A DNA stretch of 6,640 bases from DATEZO01 sp035255485 (GTDB lineage Bacteria; Pseudomonadota; Gammaproteobacteria; Burkholderiales; Burkholderiaceae_D): the NCBI GenBank assembly GCA_035255485.1, contig DATEZO010000230.1, positions 1 to 6,640 of the forward strand. Direction: 5' to 3'. Shown one piece after another: positions 1-5,459 of the stretch. Both the position numbers and the translations under genes were made by a program. The notes beneath the pieces are model-generated. The model was not told the origin of the DNA. It worked only from the letters and a program-made list of their open reading frames with translations, and did no database searches. Positions within the stretch are counted from its first letter, which is position 1. Each line of letters begins with the position of its first letter.

Positions 1-1
1 G

Positions 2-226
2 CGGCACAGCTTCGCGACGCATCTGTTGCAGCGCGGGTGCGATATCCGCACCGTGCAGGAATTGCTGGGTCATGCGGATGTGAGTACGACGATGCTCCAT
101 ACCCATGTGCTGAAGATGGCAGGTGGCGTGCAAAGCCCGCTGGATGCGCTGGCGGCATCGGCCGATGCAGCGCGGTGGGAGACGGATCTGTCCGACATGG
201 AGGCGATGGCGCCGGCAGTGCCGTAA
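2..226 (+). CDS. intI: Integron integrase (IntI), C-terminal part only, catalytic Tyr replaced by His
   Basis: This is the 3' end of a tyrosine recombinase, open from the window edge in the frame starting at base 2; the start lies outside. Visible in order are the box II segment RHSFATHLL with its conserved Arg, then DIRTVQELLGH with the conserved GH pair, then DVSTTM-LHTHVLK, then the SPLDAL tail typical of integron integrases rather than XerC/D or phage integrases. IntI enzymes recombine attC-bearing cassettes into attI. In known IntI proteins the nucleophile sits in an 'IYTHVLK' context, but here bases 98-100 are CAT, giving His. A TAT-to-CAT transition would explain it, and strand cleavage should be abolished. 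The reading frame is otherwise intact to TAA at 224-226. In integrons intI points away from its array, so attI and any cassettes would lie left of the window. The family call is confident; inactivity is inferred from the missing tyrosine. Confidence 0.85.
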   Translation, partial: RHSFATHLLQRGCDIRTVQELLGHADVSTTMLHTHVLKMAGGVQSPLDALAASADAARWETDLSDMEAMAPAVP

Positions 227-330
227 GCGCATGGCGGGTTGCTGTACTCCATGGGTGTATTTTTTCATCGCCTCTATTTACCTTGGTATATCGCAGATTT
301 TTTAACATACTCCCTAAGCTGTAGCTGCTA

Positions 331-341
331 GTGTAGTACTT
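331..341 (+). repeat. Left terminal inverted repeat of the IS630-like relic
   Basis: GTGTAGTACTT, immediately after the TA at 329-330. It pairs with the right end at 9 of 11 positions; similarity stops beyond base 11. Confidence 0.65.
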
Positions 342-402
342 TTGAAAGCATTGAACTGTGTTCCATGCGCGTTGCCAGAACATCATTCTTTGATCGGAGC
401 GA

Positions 403-707
403 ATGATGAACGAGGCCAGGACGGTCAAGTTGACCGGTGAACAGCGCAGTGAACTGGAACGTCGCGTGAGGTCGCAAACGGCAGATCGACGCTGCCGAGA
501 TTGTGCGTCTGACCACGCAGACGACACCGCAAGGCGCGACGCACTGGAGCACGCGCACGCTCGCGGCGGAAATGGGCATATCCGACACGACGATCCACAA
601 GGTGTGGAAAGCCCATGGCCTCAACGGCAAAGGTCAATGACATCCTGCAGAAAGTCATTCGCGCCAACCGCCGCTTTGGTTCAAAGAAAAACGAAGCACT
701 ACGCTAG
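403..707 (+). pseudogene. IS630-family transposase, remnant in three frames with internal deletions
   Basis: Three pieces in order match different parts of one IS630-type transposase. Frame 1 (403 to about 480) gives MMNEARTVKLTGEQRSELE and RRVRSQT, the family N-terminus ('LT..QR..LE..VRS.T'). Frame 2 (482 to about 620) gives QIDAAEIVRLTTQ, the WSTRTLAAEMGIS segment and TTIHKVWKAHGL, the second helix-turn-helix region that precedes the catalytic core. Frame 3 (about 621-707) gives TAKVNDILQKVIRANRRF and ends SKKNEALR-stop, the C-terminal tail. Missing are the segment linking the first helix-turn-helix to 'IVRLT' and, between 'KAHGL' and 'TAKVNDIL', the whole DDE domain (DEKSQIQALDR-like block, DNY.THK, 'SWLN.VE'). 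No active enzyme can be made. A frame-1 reading frame runs on to 762 but has no family resemblance after about codon 27. Family call from recalled motifs; no alignment was run. Confidence 0.75.
694..704 (-). repeat. Right terminal inverted repeat of the IS630-like relic
   Basis: Read on the - strand it is GCGTAGTGCTT. It encodes the last transposase codons, and the TAG stop at 705-707 is completed by the flanking target TA plus the next G. Confidence 0.65.
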
Positions 708-875
708 TGTCTTGGCAATCGCTAGATGGCGGCGCACCTGGTTTGTTGATATCATGCAATAACGATTGACTGCCGTGCCTTCCTGACTCGTATCTGTCTC
801 GTACACACATAAGATGCCACACGAGGGTGAAGACTACGCGTCGCAGTTGATCAAGACACAGAGGAATATATTAAC
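708..875. other. Intergenic region upstream of the diguanylate cyclase gene
   Basis: I see no coding sequence. TTGACT at 766-771 resembles a -35 box, but no good -10 element follows at 16-18 bp, so a promoter here is only a guess. The purine-rich GAGGA at 861-865 is the likely ribosome binding site for the GTG at 876. Confidence 0.3.
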
Positions 876-2060
876 GTGTTGGGATTTGATCCGCGCTCTT
901 TCATTATTATTTCGGCAGCACTCGGCATACTGTGCGCATTCATTTTTTTTGTTCTGCACCGTAGCTTTCCCAAGGATATCAGGGGATTGGCCCCTTGGGG
1001 CTGGGCCTGCCTCACCATGACGGCGGCGGCCTTGCTGTTTGCCTTGAGAGGCACTGTCCCGCTGCTGTTTTCCAGTTACCTGGCCAATGTGCTCCTGGTA
1101 AGCGGCATTATGATGATGTATAGCAGCCTGCGCGATTTCGCAGCCCAGTTAAAGCCGCGTGTAAACCTCGTTATCGTTCTGGCGGGCGTGGCCTTGATGT
1201 TGGCTTGGCCGACCTTTATCGATGACAGCTACCGGTTACGGGTCATCCTGATCAGCATCGTCAATTCCAGCCTGTTTGCAGCGGCCGCCGTGCTCATTCA
1301 TCGCATGCGGCAGAAGAGCTTCGCGGAGTGGTTCACGCAAATCGTCTTCCTTTTTACCGCCGCCATTTCATTCATCCGCTGCGCCGCTGCACTTGTCCAA
1401 AACGCGGCCCTGGATCCGATAACGGATGTCTCCGTTCTGCAGCACGTCTACCTGGCGTCATTCTGTTTTTCCATCGTCGCCTTGAGCCTGGGCTTCATGC
1501 TCATGGTTAACTGCCGGCTGCAGATGCGGCTGGAATATGCCGCATCCCACGACGACCTGACCGGCGCGTACCGGCGCAGCGCCTTCTTCGATATGCTGGA
1601 TAGGGAAATAATCCAGTCTTGCCGGCATGATCGTTCGATTTCCTTACTGATGGTGGATCTTGATAATTTCAAGGAAATTAACGATCGGCTCGGCCATCTG
1701 GTGGGTGACCGGGTTATCGCCGATTATTCCCAAAAGGCGCAACGGGTATTGCGCAGCTACGATGTCATTGGGCGCTATGGCGGCGAAGAGTTTATCGTGT
1801 TACTGCCCCGGACCTCGCAGGAAGAAGCGTATGCGATTGCCGAGCGCTTGCGCGACGCTGCCGGGCCGGCGTCGTCCGGCGACATTCCAGCGTATACGGT
1901 CAGCATCGGCATTGCGACCTCTCAAGGTGACAATGAACATGCCGCAAACCTGATTGCCAGCGCGGACAAGGCGCTGTATGCAGCCAAGAAAGCGGGGAAA
2001 AACCGGATCGAGGTAGCGCACATGAGTGCCATGCACGCCTCCGCGGCTGCGGCTGGATAG
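876..2060 (+). CDS. Membrane-anchored diguanylate cyclase (GGDEF domain)
   Basis: The protein has 394 residues. GTG is taken as the start because GAGGA lies 10 bases upstream and the first membrane helix begins at about residue 8. Residues 1-212 hold six or seven hydrophobic segments (about 8-28, 41-58, 62-82, 96-112, 121-141, 152-174, 189-212), an integral-membrane sensor of a type I cannot name. The cytoplasmic GGDEF domain spans about 217-380: HDDLTG at 225-230, metal-binding D261 in VDLDNFKEIND, the GGEEF signature at 302-306, and the C-terminal ADKALYAAKKAGKNR motif. The inhibitory RxxD site (R293-D296) lies exactly five residues before GGEEF, so synthesis of c-di-GMP from two GTP with product feedback is expected. 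There is no EAL domain. It is a single gene, convergent with the DUF4160/DUF2442 pair, and its 3' end overlaps the opposing reading frame. The catalytic call is strong; the input signal is unknown. Confidence 0.95.
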   Translation: MLGFDPRSFIIISAALGILCAFIFFVLHRSFPKDIRGLAPWGWACLTMTAAALLFALRGTVPLLFSSYLANVLLVSGIMMMYSSLRDFAAQLKPRVNLVIVLAGVALMLAWPTFIDDSYRLRVILISIVNSSLFAAAAVLIHRMRQKSFAEWFTQIVFLFTAAISFIRCAAALVQNAALDPITDVSVLQHVYLASFCFSIVALSLGFMLMVNCRLQMRLEYAASHDDLTGAYRRSAFFDMLDREIIQSCRHDRSISLLMVDLDNFKEINDRLGHLVGDRVIADYSQKAQRVLRSYDVIGRYGGEEFIVLLPRTSQEEAYAIAERLRDAAGPASSGDIPAYTVSIGIATSQGDNEHAANLIASADKALYAAKKAGKNRIEVAHMSAMHASAAAAG

Positions 2061-2269
2061 ACGCGAATCTGAAAGATGCCCGGCCAACACACTGTGCACA
2101 CTGTGTCTAGCGCGACAAACGCTTGCTTGAATAACGAAACGTCCTGCAAGCGCATAAATACCCCCCGATTCAGATAGGGGCGCGTATCAAACAGGCGATG
2201 ACCCCCGGTATTGAACCAGAGTTCCAGAGAAAAATCGTCCCGAGGAACCACACGGATGACCGCTTCCAT
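1922..2269 (-). CDS. DUF2442-family protein, 3' end eroded
   Basis: The reading frame encodes 115 residues starting MEAVIRVVPRDDFSLELWF. Residues 1-64 fit DUF2442: a short beta-rich start, 'FNTGGHRLFDTRPYL' as in the family 'F..GE.R.FD..PYL', then 'GVFMRLQDVSLFKQAFVALDTVCWPG' once an extra TVC is removed. DUF2442 proteins are small (about 75-90 residues), of unknown biochemistry, and frequently encoded beside DUF4160, as here, with 8 bases between the two. Two oddities suggest decay: a perfect 9-bp tandem duplication (2088-2105) repeats the TVC codons just before WPG, and the usual D-[IL]-x-P-E-x-LY ending is absent. Instead the frame runs about 50 residues into sequence antisense to the diguanylate cyclase gene. 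That tail (from about residue 65) is probably not native. The family call is good; whether it is expressed or functional is doubtful. Confidence 0.65.
   Translation of the reverse strand: MEAVIRVVPRDDFSLELWFNTGGHRLFDTRPYLNRGVFMRLQDVSLFKQAFVALDTVCTVCWPGIFQIRVYPAAAAEACMALMCATSIRFFPAFLAAYSALSALAIRFAACSLSP
2088..2105. repeat. Perfect 9-bp tandem duplication (CACACTGTG x2) inside the DUF2442 gene
   Basis: The unit CACACTGTG occurs at 2088-2096 and again at 2097-2105. On the - strand it keeps the frame and doubles the codons for Thr-Val-Cys, immediately before the conserved Trp-Pro-Gly. It looks like a replication-slippage event. Confidence 0.8.
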
Positions 2270-2277
2270 AATGATAC

Positions 2278-2520
2278 CTACCGTAATCGATCAATGGGAA
2301 ATGGCGTCTGACCATTGGCCGCCCGTTCCCAATCCGCCAACAGCGATTCGCGATGAATTTCGATCCATGCTTGGACCAGTCGTGCCTTTGCCACGGGAAT
2401 ATCTCCGCGCAAGATCGCTCCTTCGCGTAGGGAGAACGACGCCTCCTGGCCTTGGTATTTCGCATGGATGCGAGACAATTTGTGTCGCTCGTCATCATAG
2501 AAGTACAGGCAAATGATCAT
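2278..2520 (-). CDS. DUF4160-family protein, N-terminus probably lost
   Basis: The protein has 80 residues from ATG at 2520. The pattern 'MIICLYFYDDERHKL', then 'IHAKYQGQEASFSLREGAILRGDIP', 'KARLVQAWIEIHRESLLADWE', 'NGQTPFPIDRLR' matches DUF4160 along its whole length; the ending 'ADWE...G..PF.I.PLR' is diagnostic. In-frame codons just upstream read F-A-F-Y-G before a TAA, and F/Y-G is the usual N-terminal family motif, so the original start seems to have been destroyed and the ATG used here would drop about 8-12 residues. No Shine-Dalgarno precedes this ATG. The conserved 'LPHIH' (or 'PPHFH') is LSRIH here, with Pro and one His lost. Family members are often considered toxin-antitoxin-like partners of DUF2442, but no mechanism is established. 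Likely a decaying gene. Confidence 0.7.
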   Translation of the reverse strand: MIICLYFYDDERHKLSRIHAKYQGQEASFSLREGAILRGDIPVAKARLVQAWIEIHRESLLADWERAANGQTPFPIDRLR

Positions 2521-2656
2521 GCCGTAAAAAGCAAATTAATCGAGCCTGACGCCTTTTATACTAGCCGCTCGCCATAAGCGTAGGGAGCGTTTCGCGTACG
2601 GTCTCAGTTTTCCCTGTCGGTATACGTCGCGCAGGGATGTATCTACTCAGACTCAT
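2521..2656. other. Intergenic region between the histidine kinase and the DUF4160 gene
   Basis: 136 bases between two same-strand genes. On the - strand there is a TATAAAAG (2553-2560), which could be a -10-like box about 33 bases before the DUF4160 ATG, without a clear -35. CCCTG and CAGGG can pair across 16 bases (about 2615-2640), but no U-tract follows, so it is not a convincing terminator. Confidence 0.25.
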
Positions 2657-3775
2657 TCAATCCCCATCGGGCACCGCCCGCCGCACCGGTAGTGTGATTC
2701 GGAACGTCGTGCCCGTCCCCACCCCGCTGCGCACATCGATCCGCCCGCCATGCGCCTGGATGATGCCGTAAGACAGCGACAATCCCAACCCGGTCCCTTT
2801 GCCCACTGGTTTCGTGGTGTAGAACGGGTCGAAGATGCGCGACAGGTTTTCTTTCGGGATTCCGCAGCCCGTATCCTCGACCTCCATCCACACCGCGTCG
2901 TCAGTGCCGCCGGTACGTATCGTGATCCTGCCGCGCTCGCCGTCGATCGCATGCGCGGCATTGACCAGCACGTTCATGATCACCTGGTTGACCTGCGACG
3001 ACAGACATTCGATTTCCGGAATCCGACCGTATTCCTTGATGACGTCGGCCTTGTACTTGATCTCGTTGCTGATGATGTTGAGCGTCGAGTCGATGCCCTT
3101 GTGCAGGTCCATGTGTGTCCACTCCTGCTGGCTGTCGACGTGGGAAAACTCCTTCAGATCCTGCACGATCTTGCGTACTCGTGTGATGCCTTCCTGCGAT
3201 TCCTGCATGAGCGCACCCACATCTTCCCTCAGGAAGTCGAAATCCAGCCGCTCCTTCAGGGCCCGGATGCTGGTCATGACGTCCTGCGCGGCGATGCGCG
3301 GCTCGGCCTTTTCGTAAGCGCCGAGGATCTCGAACAGGCCGCTCAGGTAGCCGGTCAATGAATTGAAGTTGGAAAAAACGAAGCCGATCGGGTTGTTGAT
3401 TTCATGCGCGACACCGGCGGCGAGCAAGCCGATCGACGCCAGCTTTTCAGACTGGATCAGTTGTTCATGTGCATGCGAAAGCTTGTGGTTGAGTTGGATC
3501 AGTTCCGCATTGCGTCGCAGGACTTCGGCTTGGGCATACTGCAATGCGCGATTGACCTTTTCGTTTTCGTGCAGCGCCACTTCCAGCTCCTCGGTGCGGC
3601 GGCGCACCTGTTCTTCAAGCAGGATGGTGGCCTGGAACAGGCCGAAGTCCGAGTTCTGCAGGTCGCTGCTGCGTTCGACGCGGTTCATCAGGGCCTGGAC
3701 GATCTTGTTCAGGCGTGCAACCTCGGCGGCCGGATCCTGCTCGGGAGTGCCGGCGGGTTGGAATGCGTCAGGCAT
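2657..3775 (-). CDS. Soluble sensor histidine kinase, partner of the FIST protein
   Basis: The protein has 372 residues. ATG at 3775 is chosen over upstream in-frame starts because a Shine-Dalgarno (AGGAGA, within the end of the FIST gene) lies about 7 bases before it; the upstream extension is simply FIST sequence in another frame. There is no signal peptide, membrane helix, PAS or REC domain. Residues about 15-115 are charged and likely coiled coil. HisKA follows with phospho-acceptor H124 in GVAHEINNPIGF. HATPase_c has an N-box (N268, N272), G1 DTGCG (301-305), F-box FDPFYTT (315-321) and G2 GKGTGLGLS (325-333), so all ATP-binding motifs are intact. The kinase should be cytoplasmic and depend on a partner for sensing. 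The 8-nt overlap with the FIST gene implies translational coupling and a shared complex, as for NosP with its associated kinases. The cognate response regulator is not in the window. Confidence 0.9.
   Translation of the reverse strand: MPDAFQPAGTPEQDPAAEVARLNKIVQALMNRVERSSDLQNSDFGLFQATILLEEQVRRRTEELEVALHENEKVNRALQYAQAEVLRRNAELIQLNHKLSHAHEQLIQSEKLASIGLLAAGVAHEINNPIGFVFSNFNSLTGYLSGLFEILGAYEKAEPRIAAQDVMTSIRALKERLDFDFLREDVGALMQESQEGITRVRKIVQDLKEFSHVDSQQEWTHMDLHKGIDSTLNIISNEIKYKADVIKEYGRIPEIECLSSQVNQVIMNVLVNAAHAIDGERGRITIRTGGTDDAVWMEVEDTGCGIPKENLSRIFDPFYTTKPVGKGTGLGLSLSYGIIQAHGGRIDVRSGVGTGTTFRITLPVRRAVPDGD
3768..3775 (-). promoter_or_regulatory. 8-nt start/stop overlap coupling the FIST and kinase genes
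   Basis: On the - strand ATGCCTGA holds both the kinase start (ATG) and the FIST stop (TGA). The kinase Shine-Dalgarno lies within the last FIST codons, so kinase translation is expected to follow FIST translation and keep their amounts linked. Confidence 0.7.
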
Positions 3776-4925
3776 CCTGGTTCTCTCCTGCGCCGGCGAT
3801 GGCAATGCCGGCCAGCGTCTGGTTGACGTGCACGCCGCCGAACTGTTCGCCATAGGTCGCAAAGCCGATCGCATTGTTGTCGCGGAAAATCTGCGCGGCG
3901 CGCTCTTTATTTCCCGCTTGCGTCAATTCTAGGCTGCGCAGCACGCAGTCGCAGCCCAGCACCAGTTGCGGCTGACCGAGGTCCGCGCGGATTGCGGCGA
4001 ATGCCTGCTCCATGTTGGCCAGCATATCCACGCCTTTGGCCATTCGCAGCACCAGACCCTCCTCGATTGCGCAGTAGAAGGTCAGGCTGTGGTCCGGATT
4101 CTGTTTCTGGATGGCGCGCACGTAGTTGGCACCGTCGATCAGCACCACCAGTGGCGAGGTGGCAAAGCAGGTCGGTCCGAGGTCGGCGACGTCGATGCCG
4201 AGCAGGCGCGCGTATTCCTGCGCCGCGGGCCGTCCGTTGATTTCCCGGACGATGCGCTTGTCCGCATCGGCTTGCGTTACCACCACTCGTTCCTCGGTCG
4301 CGACGAAGTGCTGGGTCTTGAACAGCTTGTAAGGCAAGGATGTCGTGACCAGCGCCAGCACTACGGCGTCGGTTTGGAATTGTCCGTCGTGATAGACATG
4401 CGTGCGCTGGAAGCGCAGGCCGTCGCCAGCCGAGCCGCCGAACATGGGGAGCTTGCCGAGCGTATGCTGGAAGCTGCGCGCAACCGTCTCTTCGCGCACC
4501 GACAGGCCATCGATCAGCAGGAAGGCAAAGCTGTTGTGCGCGTCGGCGTCCGGTGCTTTTTCCTGCAGCTTGCGCAACATCCCTTGCGCCCAGGCTTGTC
4601 CTCTGGCGATCTCGAAGCCCTGCAGTTGATCGAGCACTTGCGTAACCACAGTGAACGCGCCGCTTGCGAAGCTTGCGCCCGATATGCCGTGCTCGCAGTA
4701 ACCGATCGGGCCGAATTCGCCGGCCCCGGTACAGCCGATAACCGGTGTGCCGCCGAACAGGCGATGCATTTCAGCACCGAGCACGCCGAGATCGTAGTCA
4801 CTGGAGCAAAAGAAAATGACCAGCGCCATATCCGCTTGCGCGACCGCTGCATGGAAGGCTTGTGCCGCCAGGCGGGCATCGGTTTCCCCGGTCTGGGCAA
4901 TGCGGATGGGTTGCGTAGCGGTCAT
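3768..4925 (-). CDS. FIST-domain signal-sensing protein, NosP-like
   Basis: The protein has 385 residues, starting at ATG 4925 with a modest AAAGGG ribosome site; the 53 codons upstream in frame carry no family resemblance. FIST_N covers about 30-215: FFCSSDYDL (38-46), VIGCTGAGEF (62-71), PMFGGSAGDG (160-169). FIST_C covers about 220-375: LGCDCVLRSLE (323-333), ATYGEQFGGVHVNQTLAG (356-373), a signature shared with NosP-type proteins. FIST domains are cytoplasmic sensors placed beside histidine kinases, cyclases and chemoreceptors. NosP members bind haem, sense nitric oxide and modulate the kinase encoded next to them; others are suggested to bind amino acids. There are no membrane segments. 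The gene is first in an operon with the kinase (ATGCCTGA overlap). Domain and operon calls are firm; haem/NO sensing is inferred by analogy, as I cannot identify the ligand residues. Confidence 0.88.
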   Translation of the reverse strand: MTATQPIRIAQTGETDARLAAQAFHAAVAQADMALVIFFCSSDYDLGVLGAEMHRLFGGTPVIGCTGAGEFGPIGYCEHGISGASFASGAFTVVTQVLDQLQGFEIARGQAWAQGMLRKLQEKAPDADAHNSFAFLLIDGLSVREETVARSFQHTLGKLPMFGGSAGDGLRFQRTHVYHDGQFQTDAVVLALVTTSLPYKLFKTQHFVATEERVVVTQADADKRIVREINGRPAAQEYARLLGIDVADLGPTCFATSPLVVLIDGANYVRAIQKQNPDHSLTFYCAIEEGLVLRMAKGVDMLANMEQAFAAIRADLGQPQLVLGCDCVLRSLELTQAGNKERAAQIFRDNNAIGFATYGEQFGGVHVNQTLAGIAIAGAGENQDA

Positions 4926-5215
4926 GTTCAGCCCTTTTACGGCGGAGACGAGGTATGCGAATATTTTCCGCAAGAAAACGATAGCGTATCGCACCAGTTT
5001 GGAAAAGACATTCCCGTGATAATCCAGGCGAAGTCCAGATGAAGTTGACACGCAGCTTGGCATGATGTTGCAAGCAAACATCACCGATTTGCACGCTACG
5101 ACGCAGCATTGAATATGTCATGAAAAAGCGCCTGCAACTCTGCCTGGACCGACAGGAATTGGGAATTTGGTATTTCCTGATTGATGGACATGAATGCGCC
5201 GGTAAAGGTCCTGAG
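4926..5215. other. Upstream region of the FIST-kinase operon; no supported gene
   Basis: Open frames here on both strands lack family resemblance. A 43-codon + strand frame starting ATGAAAAAGCGC at 5120 ends at 5251 but has no ribosome site. The - strand promoter for FIST must lie in this stretch, yet I see no clear -35/-10 pair or operator palindrome. Confidence 0.3.
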
Positions 5216-5227
5216 TTGCAAAAGGGG

Positions 5228-5428
5228 TCAAGCTCGATCAATTTTGTTTAATTGAAAATCAACATTCGATCCGTAATCGGCAGTCCCTCTGCCGCCCGGC
5301 CTTTCTTCTTCCCCTGGCCTGCCGCGCGGCTTGGCCTCGCGCCGCTGACCGGTGATTTTTTCAATCGCATCCAGGAAACACTTCTTGCCCAGCGGTTGTC
5401 CCTGGTCCAACGCCAGGCGGATAAACAC
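5228..5428 (-). pseudogene. C-terminal tail of an IS200/REP-associated (Y1-type) transposase
   Basis: About 66 codons. The part 'LALDQGQPLGKKCFLDAI' followed by 'EKITGQRREAKPRGRPGEEE' matches the C-terminal tail of REP-associated tyrosine transposases ('G.PLG...F...IE...GRR....GRPR'). The catalytic HUH core (His-U-His and Tyr) that should precede it is absent; upstream the frame reaches a stop within about 40 codons and lacks family resemblance. The ATG at 5428 is therefore incidental. Just downstream, the - strand reads AAATTGATCGAGCTTGACCCC, resembling a sequence block (…TTCGACTCTGACCCC) that I recall often follows such transposases in betaproteobacteria. This is a fragment left by rearrangement, and no function is expected. 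The family call rests on a short conserved tail. Confidence 0.5.
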
Positions 5429-5459
5429 CCAGATCTCTCCCGGAAAAGAGGAAAAAGTA

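Larger units (their letters stand above)
331..704 (+). mobile_element. IS630-family insertion sequence, internally deleted relic (374 bp) with TIRs and TA target duplication
   Basis: The left end GTGTAGTACTT (331-341) and the reverse complement of the right end, GCGTAGTGCTT (694-704), match at 9 of 11 positions; both mismatches are transitions. The element is flanked by TA at 329-330 and 705-706, and each end reads CTAG across the junction. IS630 elements are known to insert at TA, often within CTAG, and duplicate TA, so this defines the boundaries well. Removing the element and one TA restores the target gctgCTAGtgtc. Full elements of the family are around 1.1 kb or more, so most of the interior is missing. 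Transposase fragments from both the N- and C-terminal regions remain inside. The element could be mobilised only in trans, by a related transposase that recognised these ends. Confidence 0.75.

Noticed and set aside
403..762. 119-codon + strand frame as an intact gene
   Set aside because: Only its first 27 or so codons match the transposase; the rest is out of frame with the recognisable transposase pieces, so it is a frameshift product of the relic.
2610..2640. CCCTG...CAGGG hairpin as a terminator after the kinase gene
   Set aside because: Five-base stem, 16-base loop and no following U-tract in the direction of transcription.
3776..3874. Upstream extension of the kinase to 3874
   Set aside because: It overlaps FIST coding sequence in another frame, is low-complexity in character, and the strong AGGAGA site points to 3775.
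2750..3932. Several + strand frames of 140-203 codons opposite the histidine kinase
   Set aside because: All kinase motifs lie on the - strand; these frames have no family resemblance or ribosome sites.
3966..5042. Long + strand open frame (358 codons) opposite the FIST gene
   Set aside because: It lies entirely antisense to a well-supported FIST coding region, has no recognisable domain and reads as a His/Arg/Gln-rich shadow typical of antisense frames in GC-rich genes.
4926..5084. Upstream extension of the FIST protein to ATG 5084
   Set aside because: The added 53 residues lack family resemblance, and FIST proteins normally start close to the domain; ATG 4925 has a ribosome site.
5120..5251. 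43-codon + strand frame starting ATGAAAAAGCGC
   Set aside because: No Shine-Dalgarno, no recognised motif, and it runs into the transposase-flank sequence.
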